From contig NZ_CALFSA010000048.1 in assembly GCF_937919355.1 (NCBI RefSeq), forward strand, positions 1 through 14,919: a DNA stretch of 14,919 nucleotides, in the 5' to 3' direction. Below the pieces are notes generated by a model, which worked only from the letters and a program-made list of their open reading frames with translations, was not told where the DNA came from and made no database searches. The DNA is from an uncultured Methanofollis sp. GTDB taxonomy: Archaea; Halobacteriota; Methanomicrobia; Methanomicrobiales; Methanofollaceae. The position numbers and the translations under genes were made by a program. Of this stretch, positions 5,433 through 12,356 are shown piece by piece. How positions within the stretch are numbered: position 1 is the first letter of the stretch; every line of letters starts with the position of its first letter.

Positions 5433-6311
5433 ATGGTGCGGGGACCAGTCCTCCTCTTTGAGCGCAGTATCGACAGGGAGTACACCCTCTCGCTCTGGCG
5501 GGAAGACCTTTCTGGCCTGTACCCCGGCATGGTCAGGTTCACCCTCACCCTCTGCACAGCGAGGGAGACGGTCGCAACTTTCCGCACCAACTCCTACGAG
5601 TACTCCCCCACCGTCCCCCTTGACGCAGAGACAGCGGCACGGCATAAGGCGGAGGAGTGGGCTCGGGGACTCACAGCGCACCGCGAACGCTTCCTTGCGG
5701 CCGTCACGCGCCAGGCACCCCGGCGTCCCTTCTCCGCCACAGACTGCGTCGTCATCCAGGGGAGCCCGCGCCCTGACGGCAACTGCAGCATCCTTGCCGG
5801 GTGGGCGGCAGACGAGGTACGCCGCATGGGACAGACGGTGCAGGTGGTCTACCCCGACGACATGGGCATCCACCCCTGCATCGGGTGCTACCAGTGCTAC
5901 AACACCGGCAGGTGCACCTTCGACGACGACATGGCAGGGATCATCGGTGCGGTGAAGCACGCCTCCCTCCTCGTCGTCTGCTCGCCCGTCTACACCGGCA
6001 CAGTCCCCGGCGGGCTGAAGGTCGTCCTCGACCGCTTTCAGGCGCTCCATGCGGAGAAGAACCTCTTTGAAGACGTTTCGATGCCGGAGGGTGTCCTCCT
6101 TGCCGTCTGCGGCCGGAAGGGAGAGGCGAACTTCGCCTGTCTCACCGCGGTCGTCAGGGCCTCCATGGAAAACCTCGGCATCAAATACGCGGGCGAGGTG
6201 CTGGTGGACGGCGTCGACCGCGTGCGGGACATCAGGAGAGTGGAGGGCCTAGAGGGGCGGGTGAGGGGGACTGTCAGGGGCGCCTTTCACGGGGTATCTG
6301 ATCGGGCCTGA
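5433..6311 (+). CDS. Iron-sulfur flavoprotein-like NADPH-dependent FMN reductase family protein with extra N-terminal region
   Basis: This 292-residue protein has a flavodoxin-like domain from about residue 104. It shows the FMN-phosphate loop GSPRPDGNCS (110-119), a cysteine cluster at C149, C152, C155 and C161 (CIGCYQCYNTGRC), then DDDM, SPVYTGTVPGGLKVVLDR and a C-terminal strand-helix part. The C-x2-C-x2-C-x5-C pattern matches the compact [4Fe-4S] motif of methanogen iron-sulfur flavoprotein Isf, a redox protein that passes electrons between FMN and partner proteins. Relatives without a cluster share parts of this motif, so cluster binding is likely but not shown. Residues 1-100 (MVRGPVLLFERSIDREYTLS and onward) precede the flavodoxin fold, are absent from standard Isf, and are not recognised. 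The protein is predicted to be cytoplasmic. The start at 5433 is backed by TATA spacing. Confidence 0.82.
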   Translation: MVRGPVLLFERSIDREYTLSLWREDLSGLYPGMVRFTLTLCTARETVATFRTNSYEYSPTVPLDAETAARHKAEEWARGLTAHRERFLAAVTRQAPRRPFSATDCVVIQGSPRPDGNCSILAGWAADEVRRMGQTVQVVYPDDMGIHPCIGCYQCYNTGRCTFDDDMAGIIGAVKHASLLVVCSPVYTGTVPGGLKVVLDRFQALHAEKNLFEDVSMPEGVLLAVCGRKGEANFACLTAVVRASMENLGIKYAGEVLVDGVDRVRDIRRVEGLEGRVRGTVRGAFHGVSDRA

Positions 6312-6622
6312 CGTGCTTTTCCCTGCAGTCCTGGCAGGGAGCGGATGACAATCGCCCTCCCCGGGATCTCGTGTTCACTCTTCCCTGGCCCTATCCTGAT
6401 CCGGGGGATGCGCGTTTTAACGAGCACGAGAACACAGGATATTGAAGAGCCCGTGCACACCGCGCCTGTCCCGGATATGCCATGGCCGACCGGATTCTCC
6501 CGCACGCTCCGTGGCCCGTTGACGCACCCTTATATCCTATCCGGTGATACGCGATCTGATCCAGAACCGGGTACCGGACCATCTCCCCGCGGGGACAGCC
6601 TCCCCGGAGTGACCTGAAAACC
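6312..6622. other. 311-bp gene-free region upstream of the RMD1-like gene
   Basis: No convincing gene is seen: an open frame at 6345-6617 is Pro-rich, lacks a start signal and matches nothing I know. The stretch begins with a weak hairpin (CCCTGC 6321-6326 with GCAGGG 6334-6339). It also holds a TATA element at 6529-6536 and a perfect 12-bp palindrome TCCCCGCGGGGA at 6584-6595, which would lie in the leader of the downstream mRNA. Confidence 0.55.
6529..6536 (+). promoter_or_regulatory. TATA element of the RMD1-like gene
   Basis: CTTATATC predicts a start near 6560 and a leader of about 60 nt. That leader contains the palindrome at 6584-6595 and the ribosome binding site GGAGTGA at 6606-6612, 10 nt before the ATG at 6623. 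Confidence 0.5.
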
Positions 6623-7687
6623 ATGTTCGCAATTCGCTTTTACCGCATCTACGATATCGGAAAAGAGGTCGACATCAAATCTCTCGAAAGGGCCCTCAAA
6701 GAGAGCGTGACCATCAGCAGGGCACGCTTTGTCCAGGTGAAGCCGCGGGCGATCATCATCAAGCACGCCCCCCTCCTGCTCAGACTCGACCCCATGGCGG
6801 TCGAACAGGACGGAAAGACCTACACCTTCCGCGTCGACGCACGCGTGTATGATATCGGTGCGATCAGCATCTGCCTCATCTACGAGGCATTCGAGGGCAC
6901 CCCTGAAGAACTGGAGGAGACCGCCCTCTGCTTCGCAGGGCAGAGAGGCCTGGACACCGCCTTCACCACCACCATCGCGCGTCTCCTTGCGGTCCTCAAG
7001 TCGGCGGTCGGCGAGAGGACGGTCGACGAGGAGTTCTATGAGGACTATGCCATCTACATCACCCACTCCCTCGACGACTCCCTCGACCCGACACGGATAC
7101 TCCTCGGTGACACGACGGCGTTCTCCGCGGAGACCCGGAATGAGACCCTCAAGAATGCCCTCAGTTACAGTGAGAGTGACCGGGCGATCCTCACGCGGGA
7201 CAGCGCCATCCTGGTCAACACTGAACCGCCCTCTGACCTGATCGAGTTGATCGAGTACGCCAATGTGCAACTCCTCGAACTGCGTTTCTATGACGGTGAA
7301 CTGACGCGCCAGATGGAGAAGATGTACGACGACATCGAGATGGCCGACCACCTGTATTTCTTCTACCGGATCAGGCAGTACCGCGCGATCATGATGGGCC
7401 TGATGCAGACACAGGCTGAGATCTCGGAGATCACAGAGAAGGTCAACAACCTGATCAAGGTGACCGAGGACGTCTATTATGGCCGCATCTATGCAATGTG
7501 CCTCAAGGCCATGAGTTGCCAGCAGTGGAGCGACAGCGTCGGCAGGAAGATCGAGGTCATCCGCCAGACATATGCGATGCTCTCGGACGAAGTGAACATC
7601 CAGCACTCGAACTACCTGGAGTGGGTGGTGATCATCCTGATCGCCCTGGAGGTCATGCTCTTCGTCCTGCCCATCACCCCGCACTGA
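6623..7687 (+). CDS. RMD1/SIF2 (DUF155)-like tail-anchored protein
   Basis: The 354-residue protein is mostly soluble and helical, with one C-terminal membrane segment at about 332-351 (LEWVVIILIALEVMLFVLPI) and a very short end. The pattern of long helices (residues 225-320, probably coiled coil) followed directly by N-x-LEW and an Ile/Leu-rich segment with a Glu is the hallmark of DUF155 proteins, which include yeast Rmd1 and human RMND1. The N-terminal half holds FYRIYDIG and LLLRLDP. Those eukaryotic relatives are membrane proteins of mitochondria; the biochemical role is not settled and is unknown in archaea. The start has GGAGTGA 10 nt upstream. The stop is 4 bp from the convergent flavodoxin gene. 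Family assignment rests on the C-terminal half. Confidence 0.7.
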   Translation: MFAIRFYRIYDIGKEVDIKSLERALKESVTISRARFVQVKPRAIIIKHAPLLLRLDPMAVEQDGKTYTFRVDARVYDIGAISICLIYEAFEGTPEELEETALCFAGQRGLDTAFTTTIARLLAVLKSAVGERTVDEEFYEDYAIYITHSLDDSLDPTRILLGDTTAFSAETRNETLKNALSYSESDRAILTRDSAILVNTEPPSDLIELIEYANVQLLELRFYDGELTRQMEKMYDDIEMADHLYFFYRIRQYRAIMMGLMQTQAEISEITEKVNNLIKVTEDVYYGRIYAMCLKAMSCQQWSDSVGRKIEVIRQTYAMLSDEVNIQHSNYLEWVVIILIALEVMLFVLPITPH

Positions 7688-7691
7688 ACCT

Positions 7692-8216
7692 TCAGGCCGG
7701 GAGGGGCGGCACGGCGATGCCGAGTGCGGCGGGCAGTCTCCCCGCCCACGCCCTGATCGCCCCCCAGTCCCGGGCGTCCTCGGTCTTCGCCTCGTCATAG
7801 TGCATGAAAAAGCCGAGCACCGGTATATAGGAGGGGTTCATCCTCCCGGCAAACATCCCCATCTCTCCCCTGATGGGGATGCGTCCGGTGATGGGTCCCA
7901 TCGCCGATTCCACTTTCCTGCGGTTTTCGTCGGTCAGGTCCTTGCAACTCATGCCGACGGCAAAGGCGGCGACCGGTTTTTCCTGGAGGGCGTCGGCAAA
8001 ATGGTCGACGAACTGCTTCGCCTCCTTCAGGATCTTTCCCATGTAGAGGGGGGAACCGATGACGACGGCGTCGTAGTCGGCGACAGATGCCACCCTCCCG
8101 GCAGGCAGGGCATCGGCGTCGAGGCCCTCCTCCCTGAGGGTTGCGACGATGGCATCGGCGATCTCCTGTGTGGTCTCGTGTTTTGTCGCATAGGTGACGA
8201 GGATACGTGGTGGCAT
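7692..8216 (-). CDS. Flavodoxin-domain protein, HemG-like
   Basis: This 174-residue single-domain flavodoxin has the N-terminal strand and FMN-phosphate loop RILVTYATKHETTQEIA at residues 4-20. It also has the YDAVVIGSPLYMGKIL segment (49-64), AAFAVGMSCKD, and a late MHYDEAKTEDARDWGAIRAWA helix. This order fits the flavodoxin-type protoporphyrinogen oxidase (HemG) and related methanogen flavodoxins. The true partner, such as a haem-pathway or general electron-transfer protein, cannot be told from sequence. The ATG at 8216 is chosen over upstream in-frame starts because the loop then sits at the N-terminus and a TATA element lies 27 bp upstream. It follows recQ on the same strand, with a 57-bp gap holding its own promoter. 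Confidence 0.85.
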   Translation of the reverse strand: MPPRILVTYATKHETTQEIADAIVATLREEGLDADALPAGRVASVADYDAVVIGSPLYMGKILKEAKQFVDHFADALQEKPVAAFAVGMSCKDLTDENRRKVESAMGPITGRIPIRGEMGMFAGRMNPSYIPVLGFFMHYDEAKTEDARDWGAIRAWAGRLPAALGIAVPPLPA

Positions 8217-8238
8217 GGAGGGAGAATTAGTGACATGC

Positions 8239-8247
8239 CATATAAGC
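8239..8247 (-). promoter_or_regulatory. TATA element of the flavodoxin gene
   Basis: The minus strand reads GCTTATATG, centred 27 bp from the ATG at 8216. No Shine-Dalgarno sequence is needed if the mRNA is leaderless. Confidence 0.6.
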
Positions 8248-8273
8248 ATTGGCCGGGTGCGGCCGTCGGTCTT

Positions 8274-10070
8274 TCAGACCTCTCTGTCCTGGAAGTGCAT
8301 GATGGCGGAGATGACGTCGGGACCGTATTTTTCCAGCCTGACCGCGCCGACGCCGGGTATCTCTCCCAGGCTTTCCCGGTCAGAGGGGTGGAGGCGGGCC
8401 ATCTCGATCAGGCTCCTGTCCGGGAAGACGACAGAGGGGGGCACACCGTCGCGGTCCGCAATCGAGGTGCGCAACGTCTTCAACGCGACGAACAGTTCCC
8501 TGTCTTCAGGACTCAGGGCGTCCTCGACCTGCCTCTTCTTCGCGCCGCCCTCGGGCGCAGGGAGCATGACCCGCACCTCTCCCCTCATGACCGCGGCGCT
8601 CGTCTCTGTCAGGCAGATGGCCCTGGACCCGTCGCCTGTCCGCCCCAGGTAGCCCTGCCTGACCAGGTCGTTGATCCATCTCCTGTACTGCTTTCTGCTC
8701 TGCTCCCTGCCTGTCCCATAGGAGGGGAGGAGGTCGAAGTTGTTCTCCCTCACTTTCGCGTTTTTCGACCCCCGCAGGACATCGGCGATGAGGTCGGCAC
8801 CTGCATTCCCGGACACCTCCCCGACGCACCCGATGATCTTTTGTGCGTATGCAGTGCCGTCGGTCGTCTCATGGGAGCGATCGCAGGTGTCGCACATGCC
8901 GCAGTTTTCCGGGGCATACTCCTCCCCGAAGTAGTGTAGCAGGTATTTCCGCCGGCACCCGGTCGTCTCGCAATAGCCGACTATCTCGTCCAGTTTCCGG
9001 ACTGCGATACCAATGCGACGCTTGTCCCGTCCGTCGTGCTCGATCAGGGACCTGACCCTGCCGTACTCCTCAGGGTCGTAGAAGAGGACGCATTCGCTCT
9101 CCAGGCCGTCCCGTCCTGCACGGCCTGTCTCCTGGTAGTAGGACTCGATGGTCTTTGGCAGGTCGTAGTGGACGACATAGCGGACGTCGGGTTTGTCGAT
9201 GCCCATGCCGAAGGCAATGGTGGCGCAGACAGTCTGCACGCGGTCGGAGAGGAATGCGTCCTGGACTTTCTCCCTGACGCCTGCCGAGAGGCCGGCATGG
9301 TAGGCGCGGGCATTGTACCTGTACTTCCTGAGTTCGTGGGCGATCTCCTCGGTCTCTCTCTTGCTGAAGCAGTAGACGATCCCCGACTCGTTCCTGTGCC
9401 TGTTGATGATGGAGAGGAGGAGGGACATCGGTTTCTCCTTCGGGACGACGCTGTACCTGAGGTTTGCGCGGTTGAAACTGCCGACGAACTCGCGGGGGCT
9501 GGATAGGCCGAGTTGCCGGGCGATATCTTCCCTGACCTCGGGGACGGCGGTGGCGGTCAGGGCGACGATGGGGACGTCAGGAAAGTGCGTCTTCAGGCGG
9601 GAGAGTTGCCTGTACTCGGGCCAGAAGTTGTGGCCCCATTCCGAGATGCAGTGCGCCTCGTCGATGGCGATGAGACGGACGGGATAGCGGCGAAGGGACC
9701 GGAGGACTGCAGGTTGCGTGCACTTCTCTGGCGAGAGGAAGAGCAGTCTGAGAGCGTTGGCCGCAAGGCGCCTCTCGATCTCCTCCCTCTCCTTATATGT
9801 GAGCGACCCGGTGTAGGCGGCCGCGGGGATGCCCCGCAGGTCCAGGTCGTCGACCTGGTCCTTCATGAGCGAGATGAGGGGGGAGACGACGAGGGTGAGG
9901 CCGCCGAGGTACAGGGCGGGTACCTGGTAGCAGAGGGACTTCCCGCCACCTGTTGCCATGACCGCCACTGTGTCCCGCCCTTCAAGGACCGACGTGATGA
10001 CCTCCCGCTGGTGGGAACGAAAAGAGGTGTAGCCCCAGTATTTTTTCAGGAGTTCGTCGATGGCGGCCAT
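8274..10070 (-). CDS. recQ: ATP-dependent DNA helicase RecQ
   Basis: A complete 598-residue RecQ, a 3'-to-5' superfamily 2 helicase of recombination and repair. In order: Q-motif region GYTSFRSHQ (13-21), Walker A GGGKS (41-45), DEAH (137-140), LTATA (171-175), motif IV IVYCFSKRETEE (231-242), motif V AFGMGIDKPDVR (286-297) and motif VI QETGRAGRDG (313-322). The zinc site is C372, C390, C393 and C396, followed by a winged-helix RQC part and an HRDC domain at about 518-592. The aromatic-rich loop reads WGHNFWPEY where many RecQ proteins have WGHDFRPEY. The ATG at 10070 matches the usual N-terminus; an in-frame ATG at 10142 would add 24 residues of low complexity. Ribosome-binding support is weak. 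It is divergent from the EVE-domain gene. Confidence 0.95.
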   Translation of the reverse strand: MAAIDELLKKYWGYTSFRSHQREVITSVLEGRDTVAVMATGGGKSLCYQVPALYLGGLTLVVSPLISLMKDQVDDLDLRGIPAAAYTGSLTYKEREEIERRLAANALRLLFLSPEKCTQPAVLRSLRRYPVRLIAIDEAHCISEWGHNFWPEYRQLSRLKTHFPDVPIVALTATAVPEVREDIARQLGLSSPREFVGSFNRANLRYSVVPKEKPMSLLLSIINRHRNESGIVYCFSKRETEEIAHELRKYRYNARAYHAGLSAGVREKVQDAFLSDRVQTVCATIAFGMGIDKPDVRYVVHYDLPKTIESYYQETGRAGRDGLESECVLFYDPEEYGRVRSLIEHDGRDKRRIGIAVRKLDEIVGYCETTGCRRKYLLHYFGEEYAPENCGMCDTCDRSHETTDGTAYAQKIIGCVGEVSGNAGADLIADVLRGSKNAKVRENNFDLLPSYGTGREQSRKQYRRWINDLVRQGYLGRTGDGSRAICLTETSAAVMRGEVRVMLPAPEGGAKKRQVEDALSPEDRELFVALKTLRTSIADRDGVPPSVVFPDRSLIEMARLHPSDRESLGEIPGVGAVRLEKYGPDVISAIMHFQDREV

Positions 10071-10143
10071 GGGTTTCTCTTCATTGTTGGGGGGAGGGGG
10101 TTTTGAAAGTTGGGTTCGGGTGGTGAAAGTGTGCTGTCCCATC

Positions 10144-10153
10144 TGTTTTATCA
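10144..10153 (-). promoter_or_regulatory. Possible TATA element of recQ
   Basis: The minus strand reads TGATAAAACA. It predicts a start near 10122 and a leader of about 50 nt to the ATG at 10070, and would exclude the upstream ATG at 10142. The consensus match is only moderate. Confidence 0.3.
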
Positions 10154-10293
10154 GGGTATTTCTTCGTCTCTCTCCCGGCCTCTGCCGATGAGATGGAGTA
10201 GCCGTATACTCTGCATCACATTGTGTTCCCCCTCTCTCCGTCCGGCACATCCTCACGATACCTTTTTCCAATCACGACCCATACTGCCCACCC

Positions 10294-10752
10294 ATGACCC
10301 GCTGGCTTGCCACCTCCACCCGTGAGAATGCAGAAATCGTGACAAAAAAGCAGATCTGGGGTGTCCCGAAGAGGGACGTCAGCCAGATCAACAGGATCAG
10401 GCCAGGCGACACTATCCTCCTCTATGTCGGGCATGAGGAGATCGATAAGGACATCACCCTCCCGCCCGCGATCATCGGGTGCTTCGAGATCGTCTCCAGT
10501 GTCTATGAGGACACCGACCCGATCTTCACCGCCCCCAGAAAACTCGGGAACGAGGTCTTTCCTCTCCGGTTCAGGCTGAAGACGGTCACGATCTTCGACC
10601 CTCCCGTGGAGTTCACACCCCTGATCCCGAAACTGACATTCATCACTGAAAAAAAGCAGTGGTCAGAGCACATCAAGGGGCAGGCGATGCGGGCGATCGC
10701 CGAGGAGGACCATGCGCTCATCATGAAGGCGGCAAAGACGCCGCGGGGCTGA
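10294..10752 (+). CDS. EVE-domain (PUA-like) protein
   Basis: The 152-residue protein is a single EVE domain, as in the UPF0310 family. It has TRWLATSTRENAEIV at the N-terminus, QIWGVPKRDVSQINRIRPGD, ILLYVGHEE, an IIGCFEIVSSVYEDTDPIF segment, FPLRFRLKTV, PVEFTPLIPKLTFITEKKQW and a HIKGQAMRAIAEEDHALI end. EVE domains belong to the PUA superfamily, and those studied bind modified bases in DNA or RNA, often beside restriction or other defence genes. Here the gene is separate, divergent from recQ by about 220 bp, with no methylase or nuclease in the window, so its target is unknown. A TATA-like GATACCTTTTT at 10258-10268 lies about 30 bp upstream of the ATG. Confidence 0.9.
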   Translation: MTRWLATSTRENAEIVTKKQIWGVPKRDVSQINRIRPGDTILLYVGHEEIDKDITLPPAIIGCFEIVSSVYEDTDPIFTAPRKLGNEVFPLRFRLKTVTIFDPPVEFTPLIPKLTFITEKKQWSEHIKGQAMRAIAEEDHALIMKAAKTPRG

Positions 10753-10827
10753 AAACCCCATCGTACCCTGTTTTCAGACCCTCATATGGCGGCATCCCCA
10801 GAGCCCGAACCGGCCAATATCCGGCCT

Positions 10828-10869
10828 CTCTCCCTTCCTGTCCCCGCCGCCGGGGGAGGGCCGGGAGAG
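10828..10869. repeat. Imperfect long hairpin
   Basis: The outer stem is 7 perfect bp (10828-10834 with 10863-10869) and an inner stem of about 5 bp is TCCCC (10841-10845) with GGGGA (10853-10857). An unpaired or partly paired stretch lies between them. It begins about 75 bp after the EVE gene stop, so it could act as a 3'-end structure. Confidence 0.5.
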
Positions 10870-10895
10870 GAGGGCATTACCCGCAATCATATGGG

Positions 10896-10921
10896 CGGCA
10901 GGAGGGCGTTGAGTCCTGCCG
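10896..10921. repeat. 8-bp stem hairpin
   Basis: CGGCAGGA and TCCTGCCG are perfectly complementary around a 10-base loop (GGGCGTTGAG). No T-tract follows on the plus strand; a TATA-like sequence does. Confidence 0.55.
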
Positions 10922-11093
10922 GATATAACTCCGTTTCACCCACGGGCCCCGTTCTGCCCCTCCCGCCGGATCTCCCCGGTACGGCCGTGAATGCGAGGTG
11001 CGGCCACCCAATTGGAGACAGGTACGGGCGTTTTTGACCCGGATTACCCTATAGCACAGAAACATAAGAATAGAAACCACCGGGAACAAAGAG

Positions 11094-11177
11094 CGCCGGG
11101 GGGGAGATTTGAACTCCCGAGGTGCAAGCACCAGCGGTTTTCAAGACCGCCGCCTTCCCGGACTAGACTACCCCGGC
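11094..11177 (-). tRNA. tRNA-Ser (anticodon UGA)
   Basis: The 84-nt gene folds into a complete class II cloverleaf. The acceptor is GCCGGGG/CCCCGGC with discriminator G, as in serine tRNAs. The D-stem is GTCT/AGGC with a 9-base loop carrying A14, G15 and G18-G19. The anticodon stem GCGGT/ACCGC frames the loop CTTGAAA, with TGA at 11143-11141. A 15-base variable arm holds a GGTG/CACC stem, and the T-arm is GGGAG-TTCAAAT-CTCCC. CCA is not encoded and no intron is present. It reads UCA and probably related serine codons. G15 is the site of archaeosine in archaeal tRNA, whose final enzyme RaSEA is encoded 1.2 kb away. Confidence 0.97.
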
Positions 11178-11201
11178 ACGCCAGTACCTATAGGACTGCC
11201 A

Positions 11202-11213
11202 CTTAAAAAAAGA
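11202..11213 (-). promoter_or_regulatory. tRNA promoter and T-tract end of the upstream gene
   Basis: The minus strand reads TCTTTTTTTAAG, about 30 bp upstream of the tRNA 5' end, fitting an archaeal TATA position. The same run of seven T lies about 22 bp after the stop of the surface-protein gene (11233) and could end its transcript. Confidence 0.5.
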
Positions 11214-11232
11214 TGCTGTAGGTGAGGAAGGT

Positions 11233-12327
11233 TTAGATCTTCCTGAACAGGAGGAAGACCGCACCGAGAGCAAGAAGCACGAGGCCGAAGGGCATCGGGC
11301 TCTGGGCCGTCGTCGGGACAGGGTCGCCGAACTTCCCCGCCACCGCTGCATCGACCGAGATCTTCTTGATGTTCGCGGCCGCGACCGTCACGGTCCCGGT
11401 CTCGGTGTAGAGTTGGGGCGTGACTTTCACGTAGACGATGCCGCCTGTCGCCGGGAGGGTAACGCTCTCCGGGGCCGTGGTGCCCTGGTTATTCACTATC
11501 GACCGCTCACCCTTCTCGTCGATGTACTCGAGCACCCAGTCGGTCCCGGTGGATGTGCTGATCGTCACCTGGCCGCCGAGGGTCTCAATGGCAAAATACG
11601 CCGGGTTCCCGCGGGAGGCCGGGGCCGAAGCCGAGTACGTGGGGCCGGGCGTCTGTGATACCGTCGGCGTGACCTCTGCCACACCGCCCTTCACGGTGAA
11701 CTGCGTGGTCCAGGTATAACCGCTCCTGTCCGCGATCTCGGCCATGTAAGTGCCGCCCGAGGTGACGGGGACAGGGACAGAGAAGGCACCCGCATCGGTC
11801 TGAATCCATTTGGGGCCGTAGATGGTTGCATTATCCGCGTTGGTCACGGTGAGCCTGAGGCCATCGTCACCTGACTTTGCAAGCGTACCTGCCACCGTGA
11901 GGGTACCGTCATAGTCCTGCGTCTTCGGAGAGGTGATACTGAGTTCGTCGTTCCTGTTCACGACCTTGAAGATCTTGATCTTCTTTGAACTGCCGCCGAA
12001 GATGTCATCGCCGCGCGACTGGACCTCTACAGAATAGGTGCCCGACCTGAGATCATCGGTCTCGAAGGTCAGGTTAAATGTCCCGTCGCCCTGGATCACG
12101 ACTGCCTGTCGGTCGATCTCGCTCTTTCCATATGTCGTGTCATAAAGGACAATGTCAACGACATAGCCCGGTTTCACTCCTATCGTCGTCCCGGTAGCCT
12201 CAAGGGGCTTCCCTGCGTTTATGGAGTCCGGCGCTGTGACCTCAATAAATGCCGCCGACGCTGGAACCGCGAGGAAGCAGATAAGGCAGAGCAGGGGGAG
12301 TGCAATCCTCATCACAGAAATTTTCAT
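11233..12327 (-). CDS. Cell-surface protein with Ig-like repeats and C-terminal membrane anchor
   Basis: The 364-residue protein has a signal peptide (MKISVMRIALPLLCLICFLA ending VPASA). Two or three beta-rich domains follow, with segments such as INAGKPLEATGTTIGVKPGY and DYDGTLTVAGTLAKSGDDGL that look like repeated Ig-type folds. A TPTVSQTPGPTYSASAPAS linker comes next, then a further beta domain. The end is SPMPFGLVLLALGAVFLLF with a short basic RKI tail. This layout (signal, Ig-like domains, Thr/Pro linker, single helix, basic end) is typical of S-layer-associated proteins of Methanomicrobiales; archaeosortase processing is possible but the motif is not classical. Function is unknown. An ATG at 12312 would also give a good signal peptide and a TTG at 12342 is in frame; 12327 is a compromise. 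It is divergent from RaSEA. Confidence 0.75.
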   Translation of the reverse strand: MKISVMRIALPLLCLICFLAVPASAAFIEVTAPDSINAGKPLEATGTTIGVKPGYVVDIVLYDTTYGKSEIDRQAVVIQGDGTFNLTFETDDLRSGTYSVEVQSRGDDIFGGSSKKIKIFKVVNRNDELSITSPKTQDYDGTLTVAGTLAKSGDDGLRLTVTNADNATIYGPKWIQTDAGAFSVPVPVTSGGTYMAEIADRSGYTWTTQFTVKGGVAEVTPTVSQTPGPTYSASAPASRGNPAYFAIETLGGQVTISTSTGTDWVLEYIDEKGERSIVNNQGTTAPESVTLPATGGIVYVKVTPQLYTETGTVTVAAANIKKISVDAAVAGKFGDPVPTTAQSPMPFGLVLLALGAVFLLFRKI

Positions 12328-12336
12328 AATATTATA
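12326..12336. promoter_or_regulatory. Shared symmetric TATA element between divergent genes
   Basis: ATAATATTAT (12326-12335) is a perfect palindrome between the surface-protein gene (-) and RaSEA (+). For RaSEA its TATTATA part lies about 25 bp before the ATG at 12357, fitting a leaderless mRNA. On the minus strand it overlaps the proposed start codon, so the minus gene either uses another element (CTATTTCG near 12341-12348) or starts further downstream. Confidence 0.45.
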
Positions 12337-12356
12337 GATCAACGAAATAGGTGTTA

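Larger units (their letters stand above)
10753..11093. other. 341-bp gene-free region with strong inverted repeats
   Basis: No coding potential is convincing between the EVE gene and the tRNA. The first hairpin pairs CTCTCCC (10828-10834) with GGGAGAG (10863-10869), with an inner TCCCC/GGGGA stem. The second pairs CGGCAGGA (10896-10903) with TCCTGCCG (10914-10921). The sequence TCATATGGCGGCA (10782-10794) recurs almost unchanged at 10887-10900, at the left foot of the second hairpin. A TATA-like GATATAAC follows at 10922-10929. The region may hold an untranslated RNA, a processed 3' end or a degraded gene. Confidence 0.5.

Noticed and set aside
6321..6339. Hairpin after the flavoprotein gene as a terminator
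   Set aside because: Only a 6-bp stem with a 7-base loop and no T-tract after it.
6345..6617. 90-codon frame upstream of the RMD1-like gene
   Set aside because: Pro-rich, no start signal, and the promoter and leader of the downstream gene fall inside it.
6530..7798. 422-codon minus-strand frame opposite the RMD1-like gene
   Set aside because: Shadow frame; the plus-strand protein has a ribosome site and a family-like C-terminus.
7800..8939. 379-codon plus-strand frame opposite the flavodoxin and recQ
   Set aside because: Antisense to two confidently identified genes and spanning their intergenic gap.
10071..10271. N-terminal extension of RecQ to 10271
   Set aside because: The added residues are low complexity and outside the usual family start; the TATA-like element at 10144-10153 lies downstream of the extended start.
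11094..11177. tRNA gene as an integration site with an integrated element
   Set aside because: The tRNA is intact, and no integrase or repeated tRNA 3' end is seen nearby.
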